From positions 6,234,001 to 6,298,000 of the forward strand of contig NZ_CP023747.1 in assembly GCF_008704995.1 (NCBI RefSeq): DNA of 64,000 nt, in the 5' to 3' direction. Made by a program: the position numbers and the translations under genes. This document shows positions 52,646 through 61,619 of the stretch, in pieces. The notes below the pieces were generated by a model, which worked only from the letters and a program-made list of their open reading frames with translations, was not told the origin of the DNA and ran no database searches. The DNA comes from Streptomyces nodosus (lineage in GTDB: Bacteria; Actinomycetota; Actinomycetes; Streptomycetales; Streptomycetaceae). Positions within the stretch are counted from its first letter, which is position 1. Every line of letters begins with the position of its first letter.

Positions 52646-53836
52646 ATGCCCCGCCCCCAGAACGCCTCGCCCGTCAAGGGCGGTCCGGTGACCCTCGCCA
52701 TGGTCGCCGGCCGGGCCGGGGTCTCCTCGCAGACCGTGTCGAACGCGATCAACTCGCCGGACCGGCTGCGGCCCGAGACCCTGGAGCGGGTCCGCCGTGT
52801 GATCGACGAGATGGGCTACCGCCCCAGCCGCGCCGCGCAGACCCTGCGCACCCGCTCCAGCAAGCTGATCGGCTACGGCATCCAGCCCGCCCCGGCCAGC
52901 AGCCCGGTGCTCGACCGCTTTCTGCACGCCCTGTCGGGGGCCGCCGACGAAGCGGGCTACCGGATCCTGCTGTTCGCCTGCCCGGCCGGCTCGCCGACGC
53001 TGGAGGGCTACGAGGAACTTCTCGACCAGCACGAGGTCGACGGCTTCGTGCTCAGCGGCACCGAGCACAACGACCCCCGTCAGGCCTGGCTCGCCAAGCG
53101 GGGTGTGCCGTTCGTCGCCTTCGGCCGGATGTGGTCGCGGCGGCAGATCGGCGACTGGGTCGACGTCGACGGCGCCTCCGGGACGGACGCCGCCGTCGAG
53201 CATCTGATCGCCCGGGGACACCGCAGGATCGCCTTCCTCGGCTGGGGGCGGGGCTCCTCCGGCGCCGGTGACGACCGTGCCGAGGGCTGGCAGCGGGCCA
53301 TGCGACGGCACGGACTGCCGACCCGCGGGCGGCGCGCGCAGAGCGTGAACGACATGGACGCGGCCCGCGCCGCGGTGGAGCCGCTGCTGGACGCGGGGGC
53401 GACCGCGGTGGTCGCGGCCAGCGACATGCTGGCGCTCGGCTGCTACCAGACGCTGCGCGAACGCGGCACCGCCCCCGGCCGTGATGTCGCCGTGGTCGGC
53501 TTCGACGACTCACCGACCGCCGAGCTGCTGTCGCCCGCACTGACCTCCGTCGCCCAGCCCCTGGAGGAGGTCGGCCGGGCGTGCGTACGGCTGTTGCTGG
53601 CCCGGATGGCCGCCCCCGACGCACCGCCCGAACGCATCCTGCTGGCGCCGTCCCTGGTCGTCCGGGACAGCACCCGCGAACCCGGCGCCGACGCGGCGCC
53701 CACCGGGACGACGGCCGAGGCCGACGCGACCGCACCCGCCGAGGCGACGGCCGAATCCCTCGCGACCGCCGCGCCCGCTGTGGCGGCGGGCGCATTCCTT
53801 GCGACCGCCGCGCCCGCCGTGACGACGCCCGACTAG
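52646..53836 (+). CDS. LacI-family regulator of the second sugar locus
   Basis: 396 aa. HTH at about 14-60 (VTLAMVAGRAGVSSQTVSNAINSPDRLRPETLERV, hinge GYRPSRAAQTLRT). Effector domain about 70-345 (IGYGIQPAP, GFVLSG, VAVVGFDDSPTAELLSP). The last 50 residues are an Ala/Thr/Pro/Glu-rich tail with a repeated LATAAPAV, unusual for LacI proteins. Likely autoregulates and controls both the divergent glycosidase and the ABC genes downstream. Confidence 0.9.
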   Translation: MPRPQNASPVKGGPVTLAMVAGRAGVSSQTVSNAINSPDRLRPETLERVRRVIDEMGYRPSRAAQTLRTRSSKLIGYGIQPAPASSPVLDRFLHALSGAADEAGYRILLFACPAGSPTLEGYEELLDQHEVDGFVLSGTEHNDPRQAWLAKRGVPFVAFGRMWSRRQIGDWVDVDGASGTDAAVEHLIARGHRRIAFLGWGRGSSGAGDDRAEGWQRAMRRHGLPTRGRRAQSVNDMDAARAAVEPLLDAGATAVVAASDMLALGCYQTLRERGTAPGRDVAVVGFDDSPTAELLSPALTSVAQPLEEVGRACVRLLLARMAAPDAPPERILLAPSLVVRDSTREPGADAAPTGTTAEADATAPAEATAESLATAAPAVAAGAFLATAAPAVTTPD

Positions 53837-53959
53837 GCGTCGAGCGGCAGCGGCCGCCACCAGACCCACCCCCCAGCGCTTTCCTCCTCCACCCCCCGGC
53901 CGTGTTCCGCGCCGCCCGGGCGGAGCCGCACCAACCATCCCCGATCCATGGAGGAACCC

Positions 53960-55204
53960 ATGTCCAACCGTACGGCCGCCGCGGCCCTCGCCACCTGTGC
54001 GGTGCTGCTGGCCACCACCGGCTGCTCGTCGAGCTTCGGCGGCGACAAGAAGACGGACCAGGACACCAGCTCCCACCAGCATCTGAGAGTGCTGATAGCC
54101 AGCTCGGGCGACGCCGAGACCAAGGCCGTCAAGGACGCGGCCGCCGCGTACGCCAAGGAGTCCGGCAACACGGTGACCGTCGATGTCGCCAAGGACATGA
54201 ACCAGCAGCTGGCCCAGTCGTTCGCCGGGCACAAGCCGCCGGACGCCTTCTACGTCAACTCCGACCAGTTCGCCAACTACGCCAAGGGCGGTTCCCTGTA
54301 CGCGTACGGGGACAAGGTCAAGGACGCCGACGACTTCTCCGAGCAGCTGCGCGCCTCCTTCACCTACGACGGCAAGCTGGTGTGTCTGCCCAAGGACACC
54401 TCCACCCTCGCCCTGGCGGTCAACGCCGGCCTGTGGAAGAAGGCCGGGCTGACCGACAAGGACTACCCCACGACCTGGGAGCAGCTGAAGAAGGTCGCCG
54501 GCAAGCTGACCGGGCACGGCGTCACCGGGCTGGTCACCAGCTCCGAATACGCGCGGCTGGGCGTCTTCATGAAGGAGGCCGGCGGCTGGATCACCGACGC
54601 CGAGCAGACCAAGATGACCGCCGACAGCGCGCAGAACGCCCAGGCGCTCAGCTATGTGCAGTCCCTGCTGAAGTCCGGCTCCATGAAGTACGCCAACCAG
54701 GTCGACACCAACTGGGGCGGTGAGGCCCTCGGCAAGGGCAAGGCCGCCATGACCATCGAGGGCAACTGGCTCAGCGGCGCCATGAAGGCCGACTATCCCG
54801 ACGTCGACTACAAGGTGGTCCCGCTGCCCGCCGGCCCGGCCGGTCAGGGCACGCTCGCCTTCAGCCAGTGCTGGGGCGTGGCCACCGAGAGCGCCCACCG
54901 GGCCGCGGCCGTGGACCTGGTGGAGTACCTGAACTCCCGCGCCCAGCAGCTGAAGAACGCCGACGCCTTCGGCGTGATGCCCTCGCGCACCAGCGCCCTC
55001 GCCGACTACACCCAGCAGAACCCGGCCGCCAAGGCATGGGTCGACGGCATCGCCTACGCGCAGGGTCCGGTGACCGTCGGCGGCTTCGACAAGGTGCTCG
55101 GCCAGTTCAACACCGACCTCGCGGGACTGGGCACCGCCGACCCCAAGAAGATCCTCGCCGACCTCCAGCGCAACGGCGAGCAGGCCCTCGCGAAGGGCCA
55201 CTGA
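53960..55204 (+). CDS. sugar ABC transporter binding lipoprotein
   Basis: 414 aa. Lipobox LATTGC near residue 20. SBP_bac_1 (MalE-like) fold: LRVLIASSGDAETKAVKDAAAAYAKESG, VNAGLWKKAGL, TTWEQLKKVA, GKAAMTIEGNWLSGAM, PLPAGPAGQGT, AFSQCWGVATES. GGAGG lies 6 bases before the ATG. An oligosaccharide ligand is inferred from the neighbouring debranching-type enzyme. Confidence 0.92.
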   Translation: MSNRTAAAALATCAVLLATTGCSSSFGGDKKTDQDTSSHQHLRVLIASSGDAETKAVKDAAAAYAKESGNTVTVDVAKDMNQQLAQSFAGHKPPDAFYVNSDQFANYAKGGSLYAYGDKVKDADDFSEQLRASFTYDGKLVCLPKDTSTLALAVNAGLWKKAGLTDKDYPTTWEQLKKVAGKLTGHGVTGLVTSSEYARLGVFMKEAGGWITDAEQTKMTADSAQNAQALSYVQSLLKSGSMKYANQVDTNWGGEALGKGKAAMTIEGNWLSGAMKADYPDVDYKVVPLPAGPAGQGTLAFSQCWGVATESAHRAAAVDLVEYLNSRAQQLKNADAFGVMPSRTSALADYTQQNPAAKAWVDGIAYAQGPVTVGGFDKVLGQFNTDLAGLGTADPKKILADLQRNGEQALAKGH

Positions 55205-55210
55205 ACCACC

Positions 55211-56392
55211 GTGTCCGCGCGTACGTCACGCCACCCCCGCCCGGATGCGCGCTCCCGCGCGGGCGAGGGGTCCCGTACGGCCGGCCCGCCGGGCGAACCT
55301 GACACGCCCGGCGGGCCCGGCCCGCACCCGGCCGCATCCGCCGCACCCGCCCGGCGGGTGCGGCGGCGCGGAGAAGGCGCCTGGGGCTGGCTGTTCGTCA
55401 GCCCCGCGGTGCTGGTCCTCGGCCTCTTCCTGGTCCTGCCGACCCTGATGGCGCTGTGGGTCAGCCTGCTGCACTGGGACGGACAGTCCAACCCCTTCAG
55501 CGGACAGACGGAGTTCGCGGGCCTGGACAACTACCGGGCGCTGCTCACCCAGGACGGCCTGGACCGCACCCTGTTCGCGACCTCGCTGCGCAACACCTTC
55601 TACTATGTGCTGCTGACCGTGCCGCTGCAGACGGTGCTCGCGCTGAGCCTGGCGCTCATCGTCAACCAGCGGCTGCTGCGCGGACGGGGCGCCCTGCGCA
55701 CCGCGTTCTTCTTCCCCGCGGTGACCAGCTCGATCGCGGTCTCCACGATCTTCCTCTTTCTGTTCCAGGGCAGCGGCGCCGTCAACGCCGTGCTGTCCTG
55801 GATCGGGGTGAAGGGCCCGAACTGGTTCAACGACCCGCGGGGAGTGTTCTCCCTGCTGCTCGGCGGCCTGGGCATCGTGGACACCGGTCACCCCTCGGGT
55901 GCGCTGGCCGGTCACTCCGTCATGGGACTGTCCTGGTTCGAGTGGCTGTCCGGGCCGTCCGTGGCGATGTGCACGATCATCCTGCTCGCCGTGTGGACGA
56001 CCTCCGGCACCTTCATGCTGATCTTCCTCGCGGCCCTCCAGGACATCCCGCGCGAGCTGGAGGAGGCGGCCGCGATGGAAGGCGTCAACCGCTTCCAGAT
56101 GCTGCGGTATGTGATCCTGCCCGCGCTGCGGCCCGTGCTGTTCCTCGTCCTCACCCTCGGTCTGATCGCCACCTGGCAGGTCTTCGACCAGGTGTACGTC
56201 ATGAGCCAGGGCGCCCCCGGCAACACCACCCTCACGCCGGCCTTCCTGTCCTACTCCACCGCCTTCGACAACGGCGACTTCGGTCAGGGCGCGGCCATCG
56301 CCTTCGTCCTGCTCGTGGTGATCCTGATCATGACGACGCTGCAACGCCTTCTGCTGCGCGAGCGCACGGCCCGCCCCCGGAGGAACCGATGA
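55211..56392 (+). CDS. sugar ABC permease, MalF type
   Basis: 393 aa. A long cytoplasmic N-terminus (about 55 residues, Pro/Arg/Gly-rich) precedes six membrane helices. EAA loop RELEEAAAMEGVNRFQMLRYVILPALRP near residue 285. A longer than usual external loop, about 190-245 (KGPNWFNDPRGV through SVMGLSWFEW). GTG start 7 bases after the lipoprotein stop; 4-base overlap with the next gene. Confidence 0.92.
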   Translation: MSARTSRHPRPDARSRAGEGSRTAGPPGEPDTPGGPGPHPAASAAPARRVRRRGEGAWGWLFVSPAVLVLGLFLVLPTLMALWVSLLHWDGQSNPFSGQTEFAGLDNYRALLTQDGLDRTLFATSLRNTFYYVLLTVPLQTVLALSLALIVNQRLLRGRGALRTAFFFPAVTSSIAVSTIFLFLFQGSGAVNAVLSWIGVKGPNWFNDPRGVFSLLLGGLGIVDTGHPSGALAGHSVMGLSWFEWLSGPSVAMCTIILLAVWTTSGTFMLIFLAALQDIPRELEEAAAMEGVNRFQMLRYVILPALRPVLFLVLTLGLIATWQVFDQVYVMSQGAPGNTTLTPAFLSYSTAFDNGDFGQGAAIAFVLLVVILIMTTLQRLLLRERTARPRRNR

Positions 56393-57288
56393 GTGCCTCT
56401 TCCACGGCCGCCCGGGCGCAGAGCCGCCCGGTGCTGAAACGTTTTCCCCCGCCGCTGCGCATCCTCGGGTACGCACTGGTGATCGGGCTCGGACTGCTGT
56501 ACGTCCTGCCGTTCGCCATCCAGCTGGCCACCGGGTTCAAGACGGACCCGGACGCGGCGGCCCACCCCCTCGGGATGATCCCGGTCACCCCGACGACCGC
56601 CGCCTACCAGCGTCTGTTCGGCATCAGCCAGGCCGGAGACGGTGTGCCGTTCCTGCGCTGGCTGGGCAACACGGTGTTCGTCGCGACCGTCGTCACCGCC
56701 GGGCGGGTGCTGTTCGCCTCGATGGCCGGGTACGCACTGGCCCGGCTGCGCTTCCCCGGCCGCACCCTGCTGTTCGGGTTCCTCCTCAGCGTGATCGCGG
56801 TGCCCCCGGTGGTGCTGCTGATCCCGCGGTTCCTGGTGCTCAACACCTTCGGGCTGTTCGACACCTACGCGGCCATGATCCTTCCGCTGCTGGTGGACGC
56901 GGCACAGATCTTCATCATGAAGCAGTTCTTCGAGTCGATCCCCCGGGAGGTGGAGGAGGCCGCCCGGGTCGACGGCGCCGGGGTCTTCCGCACCTACTGG
57001 TCGGTCGTCCTGCCGATGGCCAGGCCCGCCCTGATCACGGTGACGATCCTGGCGTTCCAGGGCTCCTGGAACGAGTTCACCCACTACCTCGTGGCCACCC
57101 AGTCCAGCCAGTACGAGACGCTGACCACCGGACTGGCCCGGATGGTCTCGGGCGGCCTGGGCGGCGGCACCCAGTACCCCCTGAAGCTGGCGGCGGCCCT
57201 GCTGTCCACGCTGCCCGTCGCGGTGCTGTTCTTCAGCTTCCAGCGCCACTTCGTCCGGGGCGCCAACGCGGGGTCCGTCAAGGAATGA
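56389..57288 (+). CDS. sugar ABC permease, MalG type
   Basis: 299 aa, six membrane helices. EAA loop REVEEAARVDGAGVFRTYWSVVLPMARP near residue 195. ATG overlaps the previous stop (ATGA); GGAGGA lies inside the end of that gene. No ATPase gene follows, so a shared multi-system ATPase such as MsiK probably energises this importer. Confidence 0.92.
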   Translation: MSASSTAARAQSRPVLKRFPPPLRILGYALVIGLGLLYVLPFAIQLATGFKTDPDAAAHPLGMIPVTPTTAAYQRLFGISQAGDGVPFLRWLGNTVFVATVVTAGRVLFASMAGYALARLRFPGRTLLFGFLLSVIAVPPVVLLIPRFLVLNTFGLFDTYAAMILPLLVDAAQIFIMKQFFESIPREVEEAARVDGAGVFRTYWSVVLPMARPALITVTILAFQGSWNEFTHYLVATQSSQYETLTTGLARMVSGGLGGGTQYPLKLAAALLSTLPVAVLFFSFQRHFVRGANAGSVKE

Positions 57289-57357
57289 CCGGCACACGAG
57301 GAGGGCGGGACGACGGCCGTGCGGGGCGGCCGGCCCGCCGTCGCGGGTGAGCTGTCA

Positions 57358-57383
57358 GGGGGCGGTCCTGCCGGACCGCCCCC
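57358..57383. terminator. terminator hairpin 1
   Basis: An 11-bp perfect stem GGGGGCGGTCC, 4-base loop, downstream of the rightward ABC operon. Confidence 0.8.
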
Positions 57384-57405
57384 TTCGCCGTACCGGCCAC
57401 CGGTC

Positions 57406-57438
57406 ACGCCGTCCGCGGAGAGTCTCCGCGGACGGCGT
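57406..57438. terminator. terminator hairpin 2, 33-base palindrome
   Basis: A perfect 16-bp inverted repeat around a single central base, 22 bases past the stop of the leftward hydrolase gene. Together with the hairpin at 57358-57383 it insulates the convergent pair. Confidence 0.8.
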
Positions 57439-57459
57439 CCCGCTCCGGGCCGCACACCG

Positions 57460-58491
57460 TCATGCCGACAGGATCCCCAGCAGCGCCGCCCGGAACTCCT
57501 CGGGGCGTTCCAGATGCACCGCGTGCCCGGCGTCCGGCACGGCGACCTCCCGCACCGTGCCGCCCGCCGCCGCATAGCGGTCCAGGACATGGCGGGTCTG
57601 CGCCACCATCGGCTGGGCGGGGGTCCCGTCCCAGCCGGGCACCGCGCCGATCGAGCCCAGGTGCGCCAGGTCGAACATCGAGGTGTCCGAGACGATCACA
57701 TCGTCCTCGCCGCGGATCCACAGCACCGGCGGCTTGGGATCGACCAGATGCAGGGCGTCGATGCGGAAGTGGACCGGGGAGAGGCAGTTGAGGACCCCAC
57801 GGGTGCCGGGTGCGAGGCCAGGCCAGGCGGGGGAGGGCACGCTGTCGCCGGGATAGTGGTCGTCACCGGTGCGCGTGGTGAGCATGGACTCGACGTAGGT
57901 GTTCTCGTCCTCCTGCTCCGGGCGCCAGGGCGGCTTGACGTAGCAGGCCGCCAGGACGGAGCGGGGCGAGGTCGGGGAGTCCTCGCCGCGGTCGCCCTCG
58001 GCGAGCCGGGTGACGAACTCCGGGTTGGCCGTGCCGCCGCCCGAGCCCGCCCCGTCCTCGGAGTTGAGGGTCCCGTCCACCCCGTGGGTACCGCCGAAGC
58101 CGTAAGGGGAGACCGGGTTGACCAGGGTCAGGGAGCGCACCGCCGCCGGATGGTCGCACAGATACTGCATGACCACGCCCCCGCCCAGGGACCAGCCCAC
58201 CAGGTGCACCCGGTCGACGTCGAGGGCCGTCAGCAGCGCGGCGAGGTCGTCGGAGTGGTCGCGCAGACCGCGGGTCGCGTCGATCGGCAGCGGGTCGGTG
58301 CCGCCGAAGCCGCGCAGGTCCGGCGCGATGGCGCGGTAGTGGTCCGGGAGCAGGGGCAGGGTGGTGTGCCAGAAGGCGGAGGAGGAGACATTGCCGTGGA
58401 CGAAGACGACCGGTTCGCCCTCGTCCCGGGTCTCGGTGATCTGGACGGTGAGCCGGTCGGTGGGCACACGGCGGGTGCGGATGCTGCTCAT
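57460..58491 (-). CDS. alpha/beta hydrolase
   Basis: 343 aa, Abhydrolase_1 fold, no signal peptide. VVFVHGNVSSS (oxyanion region), nucleophile Ser101 in VGWSLGG, DLRGFGGTD, RGEDDVIV (probable acid region) and DAGHAVHLERPEEF (catalytic His). Substrate not predictable. ATG at 58491; AAAGGA lies 12 bases upstream. The 179-base gap to the secreted lipase gene suggests its own promoter. Confidence 0.88.
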   Translation of the reverse strand: MSSIRTRRVPTDRLTVQITETRDEGEPVVFVHGNVSSSAFWHTTLPLLPDHYRAIAPDLRGFGGTDPLPIDATRGLRDHSDDLAALLTALDVDRVHLVGWSLGGGVVMQYLCDHPAAVRSLTLVNPVSPYGFGGTHGVDGTLNSEDGAGSGGGTANPEFVTRLAEGDRGEDSPTSPRSVLAACYVKPPWRPEQEDENTYVESMLTTRTGDDHYPGDSVPSPAWPGLAPGTRGVLNCLSPVHFRIDALHLVDPKPPVLWIRGEDDVIVSDTSMFDLAHLGSIGAVPGWDGTPAQPMVAQTRHVLDRYAAAGGTVREVAVPDAGHAVHLERPEEFRAALLGILSA

Positions 58492-58670
58492 GGTCAGGTG
58501 CGGTCCTTTAGAGGTCGCGCGGACAGGTGGGGTGGAGGAAGGAGCGGGGCCGGGTGTGTGCAGCTGCAAGGCGGAGGACTGAGGCATGGCGGAGCCATGG
58601 TGATTGACGACAACGCCGCGGATGTGCGTGCCCGGCCCCGCGATGCCGCCCCATCCATCCGCGCGACCTC

Positions 58671-59957
58671 TTACGCGAGCCAGGTGGCGATCTGGGCGGC
58701 GGCCGAGCTGTTCCAGCCCAGCTCCAAGTGGTTGGCGCCGACGACGGTGGCGGTGCCGCCGACCGTGGGGACACCGGTGGTGTCGAGCGCGCTGGAGATG
58801 AAGACCACCCCGTCGCTCGGCCCGCGGTTCTCGTTGAAGATGCCGACGACGGTGGGGGATCCGCCGGCCAGCAGATAGGTGGTGACGGAGGCGGGTACTC
58901 CGGCGTTCTGCAGCGGCTTGATCAGCGACCCGGCGTCGATGGCGGCCTGGATTCCGCTGCCCGCGGTGTAGAAGCCCTGGCCGCCGTAGTACGTCGTGTA
59001 CCAGTCCTGCGCGGCGCCGTCGACGCCGTACTTGCCGTCCCAGCGGGCCAGCATCTGCCGCTGGCCCGGGTAGTCGTCGTAGCCGCCGGAGGGCGTCATC
59101 GAGAACTCGGGGTGCGCGGTGTAGAGGCCGTAACAGGTCATCCGGGAGTGCGGGGAGGGCGCGTTGACCGTGCCGCCGCACTCGGGCCAGATGGAGAAGT
59201 CGTGCGCCCAGCCGTGCGCGTACGGGTAGTCGTAGCCGCCGTTGGGACCGCCGACGGTGATCAGCCGGCGCACATCACCGGCGTACGCCCGTCCCCAGCT
59301 CGGCTTCAGGGACGACACATAGGCGCGCGCCGACATCTCGCCCTTGCTCCAGCCGACCAGGTCCACCTTGTCGACGCCCAGCTTCGCCTTGATGACGGCG
59401 ATGGCGTCGCCGACGATCTGCGCCTGCATCAGATTGTCGCCCTGCTTGTGCGCGAAGCCGACCGCGAAGACCCGGTGGCCGCGCCCGGACAGATACTGCA
59501 TCAGCCCGGTGGAGGGGCAGGAGAGGGCGCCGCAGCCGTAGCCGCCCGACTCACCCGGATTGGCCCAGGCACGGTCCGCGGTGTCGTTCGCGCCGTGCAC
59601 CAGGAGCACCGGCGTGGTGCGGGTGCCGGTGTTCCAGCCGGGGGCCGAGTAGAGCAGAAAGCGCGCGGAGGACGGGCGGGAGACACCGCCGAAGTACGTC
59701 ACCCGCTTGCCGTCCTGGTCGCCGCGGCCGTCCGGAGGGTACCCCTCGGTGCGGAATCCGCTGGTGCTGTCGAGGTAACGCTCCACGCTCTCCCAGCCGT
59801 TGGTGACCGTGCCCGCCCCATAGCTCGCCTCACGGGTGAGATAGGGCGGCGGCTCGGCGGCGGAAGCGGTGCCACCGACGGCCGGCAGGCCCACCACTGC
59901 CAGCAGCAGGGCGAGCAGCAGACGCCACCGGCCTTCTCGGCTTCGTCCGTATCGCAT
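58671..59957 (-). CDS. secreted lipase/esterase-like alpha/beta hydrolase
   Basis: 428 aa. Sec signal 1-35 (GTASAAEP). Class-2-lipase-like: PVLLVHGANDTADRAW (oxyanion), nucleophile Ser204 in LVGWSKGE, ITVGGPNGG, and VVGANHLELGW with the presumed catalytic His at the C-terminus. Several Cys (CGALSC, WPEC, MTC) suggest disulfides. Probably hydrolyses lipids or esters outside the cell. The start at 59957 is set by the signal peptide and an upstream AGGGGG. Confidence 0.85.
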   Translation of the reverse strand: MRYGRSREGRWRLLLALLLAVVGLPAVGGTASAAEPPPYLTREASYGAGTVTNGWESVERYLDSTSGFRTEGYPPDGRGDQDGKRVTYFGGVSRPSSARFLLYSAPGWNTGTRTTPVLLVHGANDTADRAWANPGESGGYGCGALSCPSTGLMQYLSGRGHRVFAVGFAHKQGDNLMQAQIVGDAIAVIKAKLGVDKVDLVGWSKGEMSARAYVSSLKPSWGRAYAGDVRRLITVGGPNGGYDYPYAHGWAHDFSIWPECGGTVNAPSPHSRMTCYGLYTAHPEFSMTPSGGYDDYPGQRQMLARWDGKYGVDGAAQDWYTTYYGGQGFYTAGSGIQAAIDAGSLIKPLQNAGVPASVTTYLLAGGSPTVVGIFNENRGPSDGVVFISSALDTTGVPTVGGTATVVGANHLELGWNSSAAAQIATWLA

Positions 59958-60209
59958 GCTCCGGCCCCCTTGTCGACGATGCGACGAGTCTGTCCCGCGC
60001 GGCGCACACCTTAGGCAGAGGCTGCGGGGGAGGGGCATATGCGCGGACCCTATAAGAGTGGCCGGTCGTATGGGGTGGCGACCCAGTGTTCCGGTTCTCT
60101 GCCCGAGGCGCGTCGGCCCCTCGTCGTCGGCCGTCGCCTCGTCGTGCCCCTCCCGGATCCGGACTCGTCCATGTTCCCCGACACGACGCCGCGCAGGGGT
60201 TCCCGTCGC

Positions 60210-61619
60210 CTACGGCTGCTCGTGCCGGCCGGTGAGAAGGGCGAGTTCGGCCGGGGTGAACTGCGGGCCGCGCAGCTGCGGGCGCAGTGGTCCGAGGAGA
60301 GCGGAGAGCAGCACGCCGGGCCGCACCAGGGACGTGGGGCGGGCCCGCAGGGTCAGCACATCGGTCAGGGCGGTGGCGGCGCGGAAGGACCCGGTCGCGG
60401 TCAGGGAGAGCCGGCTGACGTAGCGGTGCAGAAGCCGGTCGGCGAGGCCGGGGCTCTTCCCGGTCGTGGTGGAGAAGTGGATGTCCTGGCCGACGGCGAG
60501 GGCCCATGCCACCTCGACGGGGCGGGCGATGGCGCGCTGGGCGCGCCGGGCGTATCCCGGGACCAGTCCTTCGGAGAGCAGCTCGCGCAGGGCGAGCGCA
60601 CCTTGTGCGATCACCGAGATGCCCTGCCCGTAGACGGGGTTGAAGGCCGCGACGGAGTCCCCCAGCGCCACCAGTCCCTCGGGCCAGGTACGGAGCCGCT
60701 CGTAGTGGTGACGGCGGTTGGCGGTGCTGTGGGTGATGCTGACCCCGGTCAGCGGCCGGGCGTGCGTGAGGAGGTCGGCGATGACGGGGTGCCGCAGAGT
60801 GCGCGCGAAGGGTTCGAAGGCGTCCGGGTCCCGGGTGGGCTGCCCGCCGGGGGCGCCCATCAGGCTGACGTGCCATCGGTCGCCCTCGATCGGCAGGATG
60901 CCGCCCGCGTTGGCCGGCCGGGGCAGCCGCGGATCGGCGTTCACACTGACCATCGGCCAGCCGCGGGTGGAGACCGGAGCACGGTACATCCGGCTGGCGT
61001 AGACCAGACCGGAGTCGATGTGCTCCTCGGTGAGACCGGTGATCCCCAGTTCGGTGAGCCAGCGGGGGGTGCGGGAGGCCCGGCCGGAGGCGTCGATCAC
61101 CAGATCGGCACGGAGCTCCTTCTCCGTACCGCCGGCGGTGCGGATGCGCACACCGGTGACCCGGCGGCTGCTGCCGAGCAGTCCGGTGCACCTGGTCCCG
61201 GTGCGGACCGTGATCCGTGGTTCTCGGAGGACCTGTTCCCGGACGATGTGGTCGGTCAGGTCCCGGCTCGCGGCCAGCAGATGGTGGGTGGGCCGCTGCC
61301 AACGGCGGTACCAGCCCTCGGGCGAGTAGATGACCATATCGGTGGTCATCGGGATGCGGTGGGCGCCCGCGGCGAGCAATCGGCCGACGGTGCCGTGCAG
61401 TAATTCCTCCATCGCCTCGGCGCCGCCGGACTGCAGCAGATGGATATGGACGGCCTGGGGGACACCGACCCGTGGCTCGGGGCCTTCGGGCAGCTCATGG
61501 GCCTCGATGATCTCGACGGAACCGACGTGGTCCTTGACGGCGGCCGCGGCGAGCATTCCGGCGATGCTGCCCCCGATGACGACCGCGCGGGTGGGACCTG
61601 GCCGGGAGGCTTCACTCAT
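60210..61619 (-). CDS. FAD-dependent oxidoreductase/monooxygenase-like
   Basis: 469 aa. AVVIGGSIAGMLAAAAVKDH (Rossmann FAD motif) starts near residue 12. RADLVIDASGRASRTPRWL and LVALGDSVAAFNPVYGQGISV (the GD flavin motif) follow. It resembles FAD_binding_3/squalene-epoxidase-like halogenases and monooxygenases. Substrate unknown. ATG overlaps the upstream membrane-protein stop by 4 bases and has a poor RBS, so translation is coupled. Confidence 0.88.
   Translation of the reverse strand: MSEASRPGPTRAVVIGGSIAGMLAAAAVKDHVGSVEIIEAHELPEGPEPRVGVPQAVHIHLLQSGGAEAMEELLHGTVGRLLAAGAHRIPMTTDMVIYSPEGWYRRWQRPTHHLLAASRDLTDHIVREQVLREPRITVRTGTRCTGLLGSSRRVTGVRIRTAGGTEKELRADLVIDASGRASRTPRWLTELGITGLTEEHIDSGLVYASRMYRAPVSTRGWPMVSVNADPRLPRPANAGGILPIEGDRWHVSLMGAPGGQPTRDPDAFEPFARTLRHPVIADLLTHARPLTGVSITHSTANRRHHYERLRTWPEGLVALGDSVAAFNPVYGQGISVIAQGALALRELLSEGLVPGYARRAQRAIARPVEVAWALAVGQDIHFSTTTGKSPGLADRLLHRYVSRLSLTATGSFRAATALTDVLTLRARPTSLVRPGVLLSALLGPLRPQLRGPQFTPAELALLTGRHEQP

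Noticed and set aside
53960..57288. Missing ATPase read as a broken importer
   Set aside because: Streptomyces MalEFG-type importers commonly share the MsiK ATPase encoded elsewhere, so absence is normal.
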